Numbered from the stretch's first letter, positions 15,900-24,691 are shown. The stretch: 64,000 bases of DNA from JANQNX01 sp965601665 (GCA_965601665.1 OZ271833.1:1736001-1800000); one strand, 5' to 3'. Numbers and translations are program-made. Notes: generated by a model not told the origin, from the sequence alone.

Positions 15900-16832
15900 A
15901 TGACCATCATTACTCTATTGAAAAAACACGTTGTCATCGGTTTTGCCACCTTAACGCTGTTTGCCGCTACCGCGGTCAATGCGCTGGAACTGGATCAAGT
16001 CGTCGAGGGAATTTATGTGCACCAGGGACAGCATCTTGGCATCGACGACGACGGTCGTGATGATATCGCGAATATTGGTTTCATTGTTGGTGATGAATGT
16101 GTCGCAGTGATTGATACCGGTGGTTCAGTTGCGTTAGGCAAACAGCTCAAACAAGATATTACTGCAATCACATCCAAACCAATTTGTTATGTGATTAATA
16201 CACATGCTCACTTTGACCACGTGTTAGGCAATGCCGCGTTCGATAATGGTACAACCCGCTATGTCGGGCACTACAACCTGCCAGATGTACTTGAAGCAAA
16301 CGTTGAATTTTTCCTGCAGGAATTTAAACGGGAATTAAATAACAGCGACAACGCTGAACTCATCATTAAGCCCGAATTGCTGGTAGAAGACAGGCTTGAA
16401 ATAGATCTCGGTAATCGTGTGCTTGAACTACGTGCTTACCCACCTGCACACACGCGTAGTGATCTCACTATTTTCGACAGGCGTAGCGGTACATTATGGC
16501 TATCTGACCTGTTGTTTGTCGAACGCATACCGGTCTGGGACGGATCGCTTAAAGGCTGGCTTGCTGTGTTAAAAGAAATTGCAAGCATGGAAGTGAGCTA
16601 TGTGATTCCGGGTCACGGTAGTGTCAGCGATTCACTTGCTGCTGCACTACAACCACAGAAAGATTACCTGACAACCTTACTGGTCGATACCCGTGCCATG
16701 CTGGCCGAGGGCGCATTTATGGAAGAAGTCATCGACAAAGTTGGCACTGAAGAAGCATTAAAATGGCAACTGCATGAACAGGAGCATAAACGCAATGTCA
16801 GCAAGGCTTTCATTGAACTTGAATGGGAGTAG
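15900..16832 (+). CDS. Exported MBL-fold metallo-hydrolase
   Basis: 310 residues. Signal peptide about 1-29 (ends VNALELD). Metallo-beta-lactamase motifs intact: THAHFDH (first metal site), PPAHTRSD and GHGSVSD for the remaining His/Asp ligands. Members near quinoprotein or sulfur-oxidation genes (SoxH-like) have similar architecture, but no such neighbours exist here, so the substrate is unknown. A zinc-ribbon-like small gene follows after 37 nt. Confidence 0.85.
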   Translation: MTIITLLKKHVVIGFATLTLFAATAVNALELDQVVEGIYVHQGQHLGIDDDGRDDIANIGFIVGDECVAVIDTGGSVALGKQLKQDITAITSKPICYVINTHAHFDHVLGNAAFDNGTTRYVGHYNLPDVLEANVEFFLQEFKRELNNSDNAELIIKPELLVEDRLEIDLGNRVLELRAYPPAHTRSDLTIFDRRSGTLWLSDLLFVERIPVWDGSLKGWLAVLKEIASMEVSYVIPGHGSVSDSLAAALQPQKDYLTTLLVDTRAMLAEGAFMEEVIDKVGTEEALKWQLHEQEHKRNVSKAFIELEWE

Positions 16833-16869
16833 GTTTATTCTTCGTATAAAATATCAAGGTGAAATTTGA

Positions 16870-17208
16870 ATGCCCAGCTACGACTATTTTTGCGAAGAAA
16901 ATGGAAAAACCGTCGAAGTCGCACACGGTATGAATACCAAGCTCACCACATGGGGAGAAGTCTGCTTTGCCGCCCAGATACCGCTGGGAGAGACCGACTT
17001 CTCGGCGCCAGTTAGAAGAGTAATCCATCCGGTGGGCATTAATATCCCGATCGCAAATTCCAGTCTTAAGGAAAAGGGGTTTACCAAGTTGGTTAAACGT
17101 GACGATGGTATTTATGAAAATGTCACCGCGTTGGATGGGGAAAAGCGCTATATGAAAGCAGGCGACCCTGATTCCATACCCCACCTGAACAAGAAAATAT
17201 CCAGCTAA
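16870..17208 (+). CDS. Small protein related to FmdB-type zinc-ribbon proteins
   Basis: 112 residues. The N-terminus MPSYDYFCEENGKTVEVAHG is the pattern of FmdB-like zinc-ribbon proteins. Only Cys8 and a single later Cys (GEVCFAA) are present, so a complete CxxC...CxxC ribbon is missing and metal binding is doubtful. Cytoplasmic. Function unknown. Confidence 0.65.
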   Translation: MPSYDYFCEENGKTVEVAHGMNTKLTTWGEVCFAAQIPLGETDFSAPVRRVIHPVGINIPIANSSLKEKGFTKLVKRDDGIYENVTALDGEKRYMKAGDPDSIPHLNKKISS

Positions 17209-17300
17209 CACTTTTTCCCGACCTGTGATGCACGTCGTATCATGGTCATACAGATATTAGTATAGTTTTTATTTTAACAACTACTAAAGAAGAGTAAGAC

Positions 17301-17852
17301 ATGCTGAAAAAGACACTGGCTATCATCCTGTTTGGTTATGCATTCATTGCCTCTCCTGTCTTTGCCGACGATACCTATGCGAAAGACTCGGTCATTGATG
17401 ACGCCGCCGATTTCTTCGGCGAAGGAGCTGAAGGTGTGGGCGATGTAATTGAAAAGATATTCGAGGAACATGGCAGGCCGAATGCCGTGATTAAGGGAAC
17501 CGAGGCCAGTGGCGCACTGGGTATCGGTGCCCGTTATGGCGATGGCGAACTGTACTTCAAGTCTGGCGGTAACAGACGCGTGCACTGGACCGGCCCGTCA
17601 ATTGGCTTCGACGCCGGCGGCAATGTCTCCAAGGTTTATGTACTGGTCTATAACCTGACCAGCACTGATGCATTAATGCAGCGCTTCCCGGCAGTTGACG
17701 GTAGCCTCTATTTTATTGGCGGCATCAGTGCCAATTATCACCAGTCAGGCGACATCATTCTCGCGCCCATGCGATTAGGGGCCGGCTTACGCGCAGGGGT
17801 TAATGTGGGTTACATGAAATATACACGGGAGAAGACCTGGAACCCGTTTTAG
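17301..17852 (+). CDS. DUF1134 / EipA-family secreted protein
   Basis: 183 residues. Signal peptide about 1-22 (ends VFADD). The rest matches DUF1134: FEEHGRPNAVIKGTEASGA, GARYGDGELYFK, and GGISANYHQSGDI near the end. The family member EipA in Brucella is a periplasmic small beta-barrel linked to envelope integrity. Monocistronic. Function in this organism unknown. Confidence 0.85.
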   Translation: MLKKTLAIILFGYAFIASPVFADDTYAKDSVIDDAADFFGEGAEGVGDVIEKIFEEHGRPNAVIKGTEASGALGIGARYGDGELYFKSGGNRRVHWTGPSIGFDAGGNVSKVYVLVYNLTSTDALMQRFPAVDGSLYFIGGISANYHQSGDIILAPMRLGAGLRAGVNVGYMKYTREKTWNPF

Positions 17853-17924
17853 TTACGACTACTAAACAACACATTTAATAATAAATGAGCATAGTTACCA
17901 TATAAAAATACAGATACCATTATT

Positions 17925-18512
17925 ATGATGAAATCAGTAAACACTTTTTACCTTGGCCTCTGTGTAACGTTAATGATATCGCCAGCAACAGCGAGCACGA
18001 CGATCAAGCAAGGTCAGTTTGATAACATTCAGAAGGCTGAACTCAATACAGAAGAACAACGTGAACGACTTTCTGTCACCGCCGGCCTGATGGCCAGGTA
18101 CGAGATTCAGGCCAGGAAGCTGGTTGATTCGTTAACTGACAACAAACTGACGGCCGAAAAAGTCAACCTGCAGGCAACCGAATTACTCAACCTCTCTTCT
18201 GATGTCATTGAAAGCGCCCGCTTCAGGTTACCCCAGTGTGATGACTACCTTGCCAGGACACTTAAACTGCGTCAGTCGCTGGGTACGATCAGTCATGATT
18301 CACTGGAACAGGATTATCACCATGATGGTGTATTGCCTAAAGCACCTATCGAGTGTTACCACACCAAGGATATGTTTGTACATCCAGCCACGGTGATGGT
18401 ACTAACTCGCGACGATCCATCGCTGGCACAGGAAACCCGCGACACGATTGCTGATGAAATCAACGAGGTGCTTGCGCACACCGAGGTCGTCAGGCAACTG
18501 GTTATCTACTAG
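17925..18512 (+). CDS. Predicted secreted protein, unknown
   Basis: 195 residues with a signal peptide (about 1-24, cleaved after ATAS). The mature part is mainly helical and charged, with two Cys (PQCDDYL and IECYHTKD) that could form a disulfide. No family recognised. Tandem ATG-ATG at the start makes the exact first codon ambiguous by one residue. Follows the DUF1134 gene by 72 nt on the same strand. Confidence 0.65.
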   Translation: MMKSVNTFYLGLCVTLMISPATASTTIKQGQFDNIQKAELNTEEQRERLSVTAGLMARYEIQARKLVDSLTDNKLTAEKVNLQATELLNLSSDVIESARFRLPQCDDYLARTLKLRQSLGTISHDSLEQDYHHDGVLPKAPIECYHTKDMFVHPATVMVLTRDDPSLAQETRDTIADEINEVLAHTEVVRQLVIY

Positions 18513-18750
18513 TCTTCACGCAGCTTTCACGGCGAGCATGTGAAATTGATTCATGTTCAGCTATTTCTATTAATCATATCAAGTATTTATTTTGGTAATT
18601 TAGATATGACAAAAAGTTATTTTGTCATATGAAGAAGCTGCGCTAGCATGCGCGCACAGTAAATGGATGTATCTGGGTAGTATCCCCGCTTTTGATGCCA
18701 TATCCGTTTTGTTTACCGGAAAAAACAGTATTAATTCACTTAAACACGTT

Positions 18751-20577
18751 ATGAATAGTAACAGTAATGGCAATAAGCTCATTGTGAACAGAGTCAGCTA
18801 TACGCAATGCGTCATTCATCTCAATGATGCAGACATTCGCATTGGCGAACAACAATGTCAAAACCTCGAGGACGTGCTCGGTGGCTTTGGTCGCGCCTAT
18901 CAGCAGTTGGCAAAACGCAATGTGGAACATGCTTACAGTGAAGATAACCCGTTAATCATTTCAACTGGTTTATTAACCGGTACGCCAATCATGACTGGCC
19001 TGCGCACCTACTTCAGTAGCTATAGCCCGCTCAAAGTATCCAACTCTGGTAAACCCGGTGCGATGTGGTCTGCCGCCAGCGGTAAATTTGGTACCAAATT
19101 GCGCTGGACTGGTATTGACGAGATTGTACTCGAAGGCCGTTCGGCAACACCTGTGTTGATTCATGTGAAGCAAACCGATAACGGCCCTGAAGTAACGCTG
19201 TTGCCAGCGGATGATTATGTCGGCAAGGGCTGTCATGAAAAAATTATCGAGCTGCGAGATATATACAAGGATTGCCACTTCGCCGTAATAGGTACCGCTG
19301 GTGAGAACTATGAAGATTGTTATTTCGGATCCGTCGGCTGCAGTACTGAAAACCTGCTGAAATCCGGTGACGACAAGTGTCGCTGGGCCGGACGTGGCGG
19401 CATGGGATCTGTCATGGGTTATAAGAACGTTATCGGTATTATTGCCGACTCCCGTGATAAAAAAATCAAGCTGACAGATGAACTGAAGGAGTTGAACAAG
19501 TTTATCGCCAGCGGACCAGGTTCCAGGAAGTATCGTGAACAGAAAAAAGGCGGCCTTGGAGGTACCTGGTCGAATTACTCTGCACTCGGTAAGTTAAATA
19601 TCGTCCCGGAAAATAATTTTTATCCCCCTGCTAACAGTCAGTCAGACAAGCTCGTGCGCGAACGCGTCGAGGAAGAATATGTTGTTAAGGGTGAAAACTG
19701 TTTTCGCTGCGCGATTGCCTGTCACAAGAATGTATATGAAAAAACCGATGATGGTAGTCGCGGCAAGTTTCTTGCCAAATTCGACTACGAGCCACTCAAC
19801 CTGTTGTCCACCAACCTGGGCATACATGATGCGGGAATGGCCACAGAGCTCGTTGGTTTGTGCGACCGCTATGGCATGGATTCCATCTCACTTGGTGTCA
19901 CCATAGCTTATGTGCTTGATTACAACGAACGCCACCCGGAAGATCCTTATTTGAATGGCGCTCGCTTTGGTGATTATGAGCAAATTCGAGACCTGGTAAT
20001 CATGGTCGGTACAGGCCAGTGTCCTGAGCTAGGACATGGTGTTAAGCGCTTGTCAGAAAGGCTAAATGAAGTCGATTACGCCATGCATGTAAAAGGGCTG
20101 GAACTGCCTTCATACCTCCCTGAAACCAACCCGGGATATATCTGGGCGATCGCTGGAGGTCATATGAGCATGCAGACTTACGGCCTGCTCGCCGCGGATG
20201 GCGATACCTCAATGGATTACTGGGTCAACGCTATCGTCAACAAGGGACTCTACATGGTTCGCGATGACCTGACCGGTATGTGCAAGTTCGCGAATCTTGA
20301 CGGTCAACGCCTGACCGGCGCGATTCAGATACTCACCGGCCTGTCTATCAGCGAGGAAGACCTGCGGACGGCAGTCAGGAATGCGTTTATCAGGGGCTTG
20401 TGGCTGGAACGTAAACAGGGTTTTACCGACTCCGACTATGATCTGCCAGCTCAGGTCTACACGAAAACCAATCCAAATATTCAAACACCGTCTTTTCTTA
20501 CACCGTCATATGTAAACGAGTTGAAGCAGCGCGTGTTTGAGCGTTTCGATGAGGAGATAGAAAGACTATGCGCCTGA
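18751..20577 (+). CDS. Aldehyde:ferredoxin oxidoreductase family (tungsten/molybdenum pterin) enzyme
   Basis: 608 residues from ATG 18751, chosen because the conserved AOR N-terminus begins just after it; the open frame extends upstream only through a TTG at 18622. No clear ribosome site precedes it. [4Fe-4S] ligands Cys317, Cys320, Cys324 (CFRCAIAC) and the distant Cys511 (DLTGMC) match the AOR arrangement. Domain 1 has GRGGMGSVMG for bis-pterin binding. AORs interconvert carboxylic acids and aldehydes with a low-potential electron carrier, and most need tungsten. The end overlaps a MoaD/ThiS-like gene. Unusual in an apparently aerobic phototroph; subfamily and metal cannot be decided here. 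Confidence 0.88.
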   Translation: MNSNSNGNKLIVNRVSYTQCVIHLNDADIRIGEQQCQNLEDVLGGFGRAYQQLAKRNVEHAYSEDNPLIISTGLLTGTPIMTGLRTYFSSYSPLKVSNSGKPGAMWSAASGKFGTKLRWTGIDEIVLEGRSATPVLIHVKQTDNGPEVTLLPADDYVGKGCHEKIIELRDIYKDCHFAVIGTAGENYEDCYFGSVGCSTENLLKSGDDKCRWAGRGGMGSVMGYKNVIGIIADSRDKKIKLTDELKELNKFIASGPGSRKYREQKKGGLGGTWSNYSALGKLNIVPENNFYPPANSQSDKLVRERVEEEYVVKGENCFRCAIACHKNVYEKTDDGSRGKFLAKFDYEPLNLLSTNLGIHDAGMATELVGLCDRYGMDSISLGVTIAYVLDYNERHPEDPYLNGARFGDYEQIRDLVIMVGTGQCPELGHGVKRLSERLNEVDYAMHVKGLELPSYLPETNPGYIWAIAGGHMSMQTYGLLAADGDTSMDYWVNAIVNKGLYMVRDDLTGMCKFANLDGQRLTGAIQILTGLSISEEDLRTAVRNAFIRGLWLERKQGFTDSDYDLPAQVYTKTNPNIQTPSFLTPSYVNELKQRVFERFDEEIERLCA

Positions 20578-20837
20578 CCCTGAGACTATCGCCGTCACTG
20601 CAACTTTCACATGACCACGCCTTGGAGTTCTCACTGCCGGGTGAAACGGTGGCTGAATGTCTTGCCCATACGCGGGAGCGCTATCCCGAGGTCGAAAATA
20701 CGGTTTGGAAAGGCAACAAGCTTAATCCACAGGTGCTGCTGTTCCACAATAACACCCTCATCCGCGAACACAATCTGGATAACCGCGTCAGCATACGAGA
20801 CGTGCTCGATGTGATACCTGCCATCGAGGGCGGTTAG
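20568..20837 (+). CDS. MoaD/ThiS-family sulfur carrier protein
   Basis: 89 residues, beta-grasp pattern, ending in the diagnostic Gly-Gly (...AIEGG) that is thiocarboxylated by a MoeB-type enzyme. GAGGAG ribosome site lies inside the upstream gene; the two overlap by 10 nt, so expression is coupled. A private sulfur carrier next to an AOR-family gene suggests a dedicated step of molybdo- or tungstopterin assembly for that enzyme. No MoaE or MoeB gene is adjacent. Confidence 0.8.
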   Translation: MRLTLRLSPSLQLSHDHALEFSLPGETVAECLAHTRERYPEVENTVWKGNKLNPQVLLFHNNTLIREHNLDNRVSIRDVLDVIPAIEGG

Positions 20838-20972
20838 CACCAGACAAGTTGGTCAGATACCGTTTTCTGTCCAGGTCTTGAACAATTTTTGACCAGGTTT
20901 CACGCCTTCTTCATTGCAGGGTGTCCAAGCTTGAGTTAGCTTGTAAAAGGTAAGTCATATACAGACCGGACG

Positions 20973-21908
20973 ATGCTTATGAAAAAAGTCACCTGCAGCC
21001 TCATTACATACCTGATACTTCTTACTGGAATCCAGGGCGTCGCTGCCTTTGACGAAAATTACCTGCCGCCAGGTGAAGTGTACTTAATGTTCGAGCAATT
21101 TCGCATGTACATTGACTGCCAGGGAGAAGGTACTATTCCGGTCATCGTCGAACCGGGTATTGGCGACAGTCTTGCAAATTGGCTTCCCATCCAACAGGAG
21201 CTTTCCAAACACACCAAGGTTTGTTTGTATGACCGTGCCGGCATGGGGCTAAGTGATCCGGGTCCTGGCCCTCGTACACCTTCGCAAATCGCAACGGAAC
21301 TGTATTACCTGCTGGAAAAAGCCAAGGTTGAAGGGCCGTATATTTTTGTCGGCCATTCCTTTGGCGGTTATATAGCCCAATATTGGGCACAGATATTACC
21401 TGGCAAGACTGCAGGGCTTGTACTGGTTGATTCTTCTCATCCCGAGCAAATAGAAAAACTGTCTGCACTGGATGATATAAAGGTAATGCCAAAACAAACA
21501 GTGGGCGGTTATAAATTTGAAGATGAAAGCTTGTTGACCTCTGAGCAACGCTACTGGAAACACCTTAATGCGCAGCGAAAATCTGTTTGGTCGCAGATGG
21601 ATGAGCTAGGCAGTTTCGAGGAGAGCGCCGAGGAAGTAATTGAAACGCGTACCGACTTACCACCTATCCCGCTCGCGGTATTAACACGTGGTAAAAAACA
21701 ACTACCAGATGTTCCCGGTAAGGGCTCACTGGAAGATGTGTGGCAAGAAATGCAACGTGACCTGGTCTCACTGACTGACAATTCCTGGCAGGTTATTGTT
21801 GAAAACAGTGGTCACAGTATTCACCAGGAAGCGCCCGAGACCGTTGTAGAAAACACGCTGAAGGTGTTACAACTGGCCCAGAGAGTAGAGACCAGTAGCG
21901 CAGAGTAA
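20973..21908 (+). CDS. Exported alpha/beta hydrolase
   Basis: 311 residues, signal peptide about 1-25. Alpha/beta-hydrolase core: oxyanion region VEPGIGDSLANW, nucleophile elbow GHSFGG, and C-terminal His in ENSGHSIHQEAP; the acid is probably in the strand before LAVLTRG. Substrate unknown. Convergent with pufM; the puf terminator lies between them. Confidence 0.82.
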   Translation: MLMKKVTCSLITYLILLTGIQGVAAFDENYLPPGEVYLMFEQFRMYIDCQGEGTIPVIVEPGIGDSLANWLPIQQELSKHTKVCLYDRAGMGLSDPGPGPRTPSQIATELYYLLEKAKVEGPYIFVGHSFGGYIAQYWAQILPGKTAGLVLVDSSHPEQIEKLSALDDIKVMPKQTVGGYKFEDESLLTSEQRYWKHLNAQRKSVWSQMDELGSFEESAEEVIETRTDLPPIPLAVLTRGKKQLPDVPGKGSLEDVWQEMQRDLVSLTDNSWQVIVENSGHSIHQEAPETVVENTLKVLQLAQRVETSSAE

Positions 21909-21937
21909 AAAAACCCTCTGGTGGGGAACCAGAGGGT
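21907..21937 (-). terminator. Rho-independent terminator of the puf operon
   Basis: Ten-bp perfect stem: accctctggt (21913-21922) and accagagggt (21928-21937). Read on the minus strand it is followed by a run of T's (21913-21907), so it ends transcription 22 nt after the pufM stop. There is no room for pufC or pufX before it. Confidence 0.88.
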
Positions 21938-21959
21938 AAATTACAGATATAGAGAAGGT

Positions 21960-22886
21960 TTAGCCGGGATAACCCAGGCCGTGTTTAACACCCCACTCAA
22001 ACCAACTATCAACGACCGTACCAGACAAGAGTATCCCGATACCGCCGGTGAGCGTGGTTAGTATTGCACACCACCATATCCACCTATGGATAGACTCCAT
22101 GGTAGCGTTCCAACCCATGGTCCAACGCCAGAACAGTCCAGCACGTTCTGATGCCGTACCGCGGTCTACAATTTGTTCTACTTCCCTGTCTCCACCGTAG
22201 CGACTGACTGCCAGAATTGTGCCTGCGTGCATGGCAAACAACAGTACGGTGCCATACAGGAAAACAATAGACAGCATGTGGAACGGGTTGTAAAAAAGAT
22301 TACCGTGTCGAATTGAGAAGTAATTGGTCCAGTCAAGATGCGGAAAGATGCCAAACGGCACGGCTTCACTCCAGCTACCTATTAACAATGGGCGGATAAA
22401 ACCAAGTACGAGGTACAACCAGATAGCTGATGCAAACGCCCAGGCGACATGTGTTCCCATACCCAGTTCTTTAGCACGCGTGTACATTCTCGCCCACCAA
22501 AGCAAAATGGAAATAGTCAGAAACAGGCCGGCTAATAACCAGAGCCCGCCCTCATTCATGGGTGGCCAGCGTAAACCGTATTCAGGAGCAGGCGGATAAA
22601 GCGCCAGGTAAGGCAGTTGCCTGATAAACTCAATGGGATCCCAGTTCACGGATGCCCACATGTGCAGACCGATAATTTCAAATGCGATAAAGCCAAACAC
22701 CAGGGAAGCTACACCATAGCTACCAAGATAAATCGGCCCTATCTGCGCATCACCAATCTTGCCCATCCAGTAGGAAAGCCAGGACGACCCCTTTTCGCGA
22801 TCCCAGATATCGCCGCTGGGATCAACACCTTCATATGCGGGACCGTGTACCTGTACCCGCGTAAATATATTTTGATATTCAATCAT
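21960..22886 (-). CDS. pufM: Photosynthetic reaction centre M subunit
   Basis: 308 residues, normal length. Five transmembrane helices. N-terminus (EYQNIFTRVQVHGP) and the late helices with HMLSIVFLYGTVLLFAMHAGTIL carry the BChl, quinone and non-haem iron ligands of M. It pairs with L to bind the special pair and quinone A in the cytoplasmic membrane. GGAGAAG ribosome site just upstream; 17 nt separate it from pufL. Last gene of the operon. Confidence 0.98.
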   Translation of the reverse strand: MIEYQNIFTRVQVHGPAYEGVDPSGDIWDREKGSSWLSYWMGKIGDAQIGPIYLGSYGVASLVFGFIAFEIIGLHMWASVNWDPIEFIRQLPYLALYPPAPEYGLRWPPMNEGGLWLLAGLFLTISILLWWARMYTRAKELGMGTHVAWAFASAIWLYLVLGFIRPLLIGSWSEAVPFGIFPHLDWTNYFSIRHGNLFYNPFHMLSIVFLYGTVLLFAMHAGTILAVSRYGGDREVEQIVDRGTASERAGLFWRWTMGWNATMESIHRWIWWCAILTTLTGGIGILLSGTVVDSWFEWGVKHGLGYPG

Positions 22887-22903
22887 GATTCTTCTCCTTC
22901 CCC

Positions 22904-23728
22904 TTACCAGATCGGCAGATTAAGCCAGTAGACTTCCCACCACTCTGGCCAACCTCTCGTCCACAATGTTCCTGCAATTACAATACATGCCGCACTGAAA
23001 AAACCGGCTGCCAGCGCCAGGAACAAACCCAGTCTGTGGATACCCAGCGTGCCGATTGAATAGAAAATCGTATCGCGGAAAAAAGTGTTTTCATGTTCGG
23101 CGCCCTTGACTGTCTTACCCTTGCCCGGGTTTACCGCCGACAGTATGGCGCCACCGTGCATGGCAAGTGCCAGGCCTGTCGCAAAGAAAAAAGTAACCGC
23201 AATCATATGAACCGGGTTGTAGTGAAAATTTACGTAGGTATAACCAACTTCACCTACCCAATCCAGGTGCCGCATAATCCCGTACGGAAATGCATAACCC
23301 CAGGCCCCCATCCAAACTGGTCGAATGACCTCGAGTGCAAGATAGGCAAGTATTGCGAAACTAAAAGCGAATGGAACGTGTAAGCCCATCCCCAGTTTTC
23401 TTGCGATTTCGACTTCTCTTAATGCCCAACTAACAAAAGCACCTGTTGCGCAAATCGTTATTAGCTGCCACAGCCCCCCTTCGTTCAAGGGCGCAAAGGC
23501 GAGTCCATAACTGATATCAGGCGGTGCGATGTTAATCTGCCACAGGTTCCAGGTGGGTCCTTGCGCCGCCCCATAAATAATTAAAATGGTACCGAGCACA
23601 GCAAAGAAGATCGTGCTGACCCCAAATATACCGACGTAAAACGGGCCTGCCCAAAAGTCGAATAGATCTCCTCCCAGCAGTGTTCCGCCACGGACGCGGT
23701 ATTTTCTTTCGAATGACAACATAGCCAT
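22904..23728 (-). CDS. pufL: Photosynthetic reaction centre L subunit
   Basis: 274 residues with five transmembrane helices; starts MAMLSFERKYRVRGG, typical of PufL, and has NPVHMIAVTFFFATGLALAMHG in the fourth helix with conserved His ligands. Binds bacteriochlorophylls, bacteriopheophytin and the secondary quinone with M. Separated from pufA by 210 nt that hold two hairpins likely to stabilise the upstream pufBA message. Confidence 0.98.
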   Translation of the reverse strand: MAMLSFERKYRVRGGTLLGGDLFDFWAGPFYVGIFGVSTIFFAVLGTILIIYGAAQGPTWNLWQINIAPPDISYGLAFAPLNEGGLWQLITICATGAFVSWALREVEIARKLGMGLHVPFAFSFAILAYLALEVIRPVWMGAWGYAFPYGIMRHLDWVGEVGYTYVNFHYNPVHMIAVTFFFATGLALAMHGGAILSAVNPGKGKTVKGAEHENTFFRDTIFYSIGTLGIHRLGLFLALAAGFFSAACIVIAGTLWTRGWPEWWEVYWLNLPIW

Positions 23729-23826
23729 AATATGTTCCTCTCGATATTCTGTTTTTAACTACCGTTACACCGCTAATGATCGCGTTAGTACCAAGCTTGC
23801 CAACCCTGGAGTTGTATCAGTAAATC

Positions 23827-23858
23827 AGGTAAACGTTGGCCCTCACCAACGTTTACCT
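23827..23858 (-). promoter_or_regulatory. pufA-pufL intercistronic hairpin 1
   Basis: Perfect 13-bp inverted repeat (aggtaaacgttgg at 23827-23839 and ccaacgtttacct at 23846-23858) with a 6-nt loop and no T run. Hairpins at this place in other purple bacteria protect the pufBA mRNA segment from 3' decay and give excess LH1 over reaction centre. Confidence 0.75.
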
Positions 23859-23880
23859 TGACACGTCCATGTTCAGGAAG

Positions 23881-23924
23881 GGTGCACCGGAACTCGGCAT
23901 TGCTGCTTTGTTCCTGGTGACACC
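23881..23924 (-). promoter_or_regulatory. pufA-pufL intercistronic hairpin 2
   Basis: Imperfect inverted repeat: ggtgcaccggaac (23881-23893) against gttcctggtgacacc (23910-23924), with two short bulges. Starts 14 nt after the pufA stop, upstream of hairpin 1 in the transcript. Confidence 0.5.
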
Positions 23925-23938
23925 ACAGCCTGAGTACC

Positions 23939-24148
23939 TCACTTTTGCACTTGTGCAATTTGCTGTTCACTTGCAGCTGCAGCACTACTGTTCATAGCCA
24001 TTGATGAATCAGCACCTTCATTCAACCAGCTGCCATAACGTGGCGTACTAAGCTGGACGAAATGATTGGTCATGACCATCAAAAAGGCGAACAAACCGAC
24101 AGCAATTAATGCACGGCGCGGATCATATAGCATCCATATTTTCCACAT
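23939..24148 (-). CDS. pufA: Light-harvesting complex 1 alpha chain
   Basis: 69 residues from ATG 24148, which has GGAGG 8 nt upstream. MWKIWMLYDPRRALIAVG and HFVQLSTPRY are the LH1-alpha signature; the His in TNHFVQ ligates bacteriochlorophyll. One transmembrane helix. The C-terminal tail is long and low-complexity (Ala/Ser/Gln-rich) and not matched to a known function. Confidence 0.95.
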   Translation of the reverse strand: MWKIWMLYDPRRALIAVGLFAFLMVMTNHFVQLSTPRYGSWLNEGADSSMAMNSSAAAASEQQIAQVQK

Positions 24149-24190
24149 TTTATTGTCCTCCAATAATGGTTAAATCTGTTGTTAGTATCC

Positions 24191-24340
24191 TTAGAACCAA
24201 GGACGCCAACTCCAGACCAGTAAGTGAGCAACTAAGGTGACACCTACAAAGATCAAAAAGCTAGTGACAAAAGCTTTGTGAAATTCTTTCGCTTCATTGG
24301 CAGACAATCCTGACAATGAACCTCCAGTATCATCACTCAT
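24191..24340 (-). CDS. pufB: Light-harvesting complex 1 beta chain
   Basis: 49 residues: MSDDTGGSLSGLSANEAKEF, then one transmembrane helix with the bacteriochlorophyll-binding His (LVAHLLVW) and the C-terminal WRPWF. AGGAGG sits 7 nt before the ATG. 42 nt upstream of pufA. Assembles with the alpha chain into the ring around the reaction centre. Confidence 0.95.
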   Translation of the reverse strand: MSDDTGGSLSGLSANEAKEFHKAFVTSFLIFVGVTLVAHLLVWSWRPWF

Positions 24341-24376
24341 GGGTTATACCTCCTATAAAAATGGCCAGTTGGCCGT

Positions 24377-24393
24377 GCCGTAAACCCTACGGC
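24377..24393 (-). promoter_or_regulatory. Hairpin between pufQ and pufB
   Basis: gccgta (24377-24382) and tacggc (24388-24393) with a 5-nt loop, in the 120-nt gap before pufB. It may mark RNA processing that separates the bch/pufQ message from pufBALM. No TGT-N12-ACA motif is present in this gap. Confidence 0.4.
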
Positions 24394-24460
24394 CAGGTCA
24401 ATCGGATCCTAGGTGTTCCGATCTATTCCACCTGAAATTTCCAGATGAACATTCTTTAAA

Positions 24461-24691
24461 CTACGCCATAAAGACGTAAGGGAGGATTGTATTTGCTGCT
24501 GCTTTCGCCTCCCCAATCACTGAACGTTTTGCTACCGCATCCCCGTTCCAGGGACGCCATTTTTCAGGTAACACACGTCCAACTAACGCAACCATCAGGA
24601 AGATGACAAAGAACGCCATGTATAGTCGGCGAAACTGTCTCTCTTCACGCGTGTTTGCATTAACTAAATCTTCATGAGTCGCTGTAGTCAT
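24461..24691 (-). CDS. pufQ: PufQ-like photosynthesis protein
   Basis: 76 residues from ATG 24691, preferred because it has a GAGGAG ribosome site 9 nt upstream and gives the usual PufQ length. An ATG at 24775 that overlaps the bchZ stop (ATGA) would add 28 residues. One transmembrane helix (LYMAFFVIFLMVALVG), then a C-terminal EAKAAANTILPYVF matching the PufQ end. PufQ has been linked to bacteriochlorophyll intermediates and LH formation. Position between bchZ and pufB agrees with Rhodobacter. Confidence 0.75.
   Translation of the reverse strand: MTTATHEDLVNANTREERQFRRLYMAFFVIFLMVALVGRVLPEKWRPWNGDAVAKRSVIGEAKAAANTILPYVFMA

Noticed and set aside
23785..23985. 66-codon frame after pufA
   Set aside because: Overlaps the pufA end and the two intercistronic hairpins; the sequence is explained by those structures.
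24341..24460. CrtJ/PpsR box upstream of pufB
   Set aside because: The only TGT in this gap has no ACA at a 12-nt spacing on either strand; only a short hairpin is seen.
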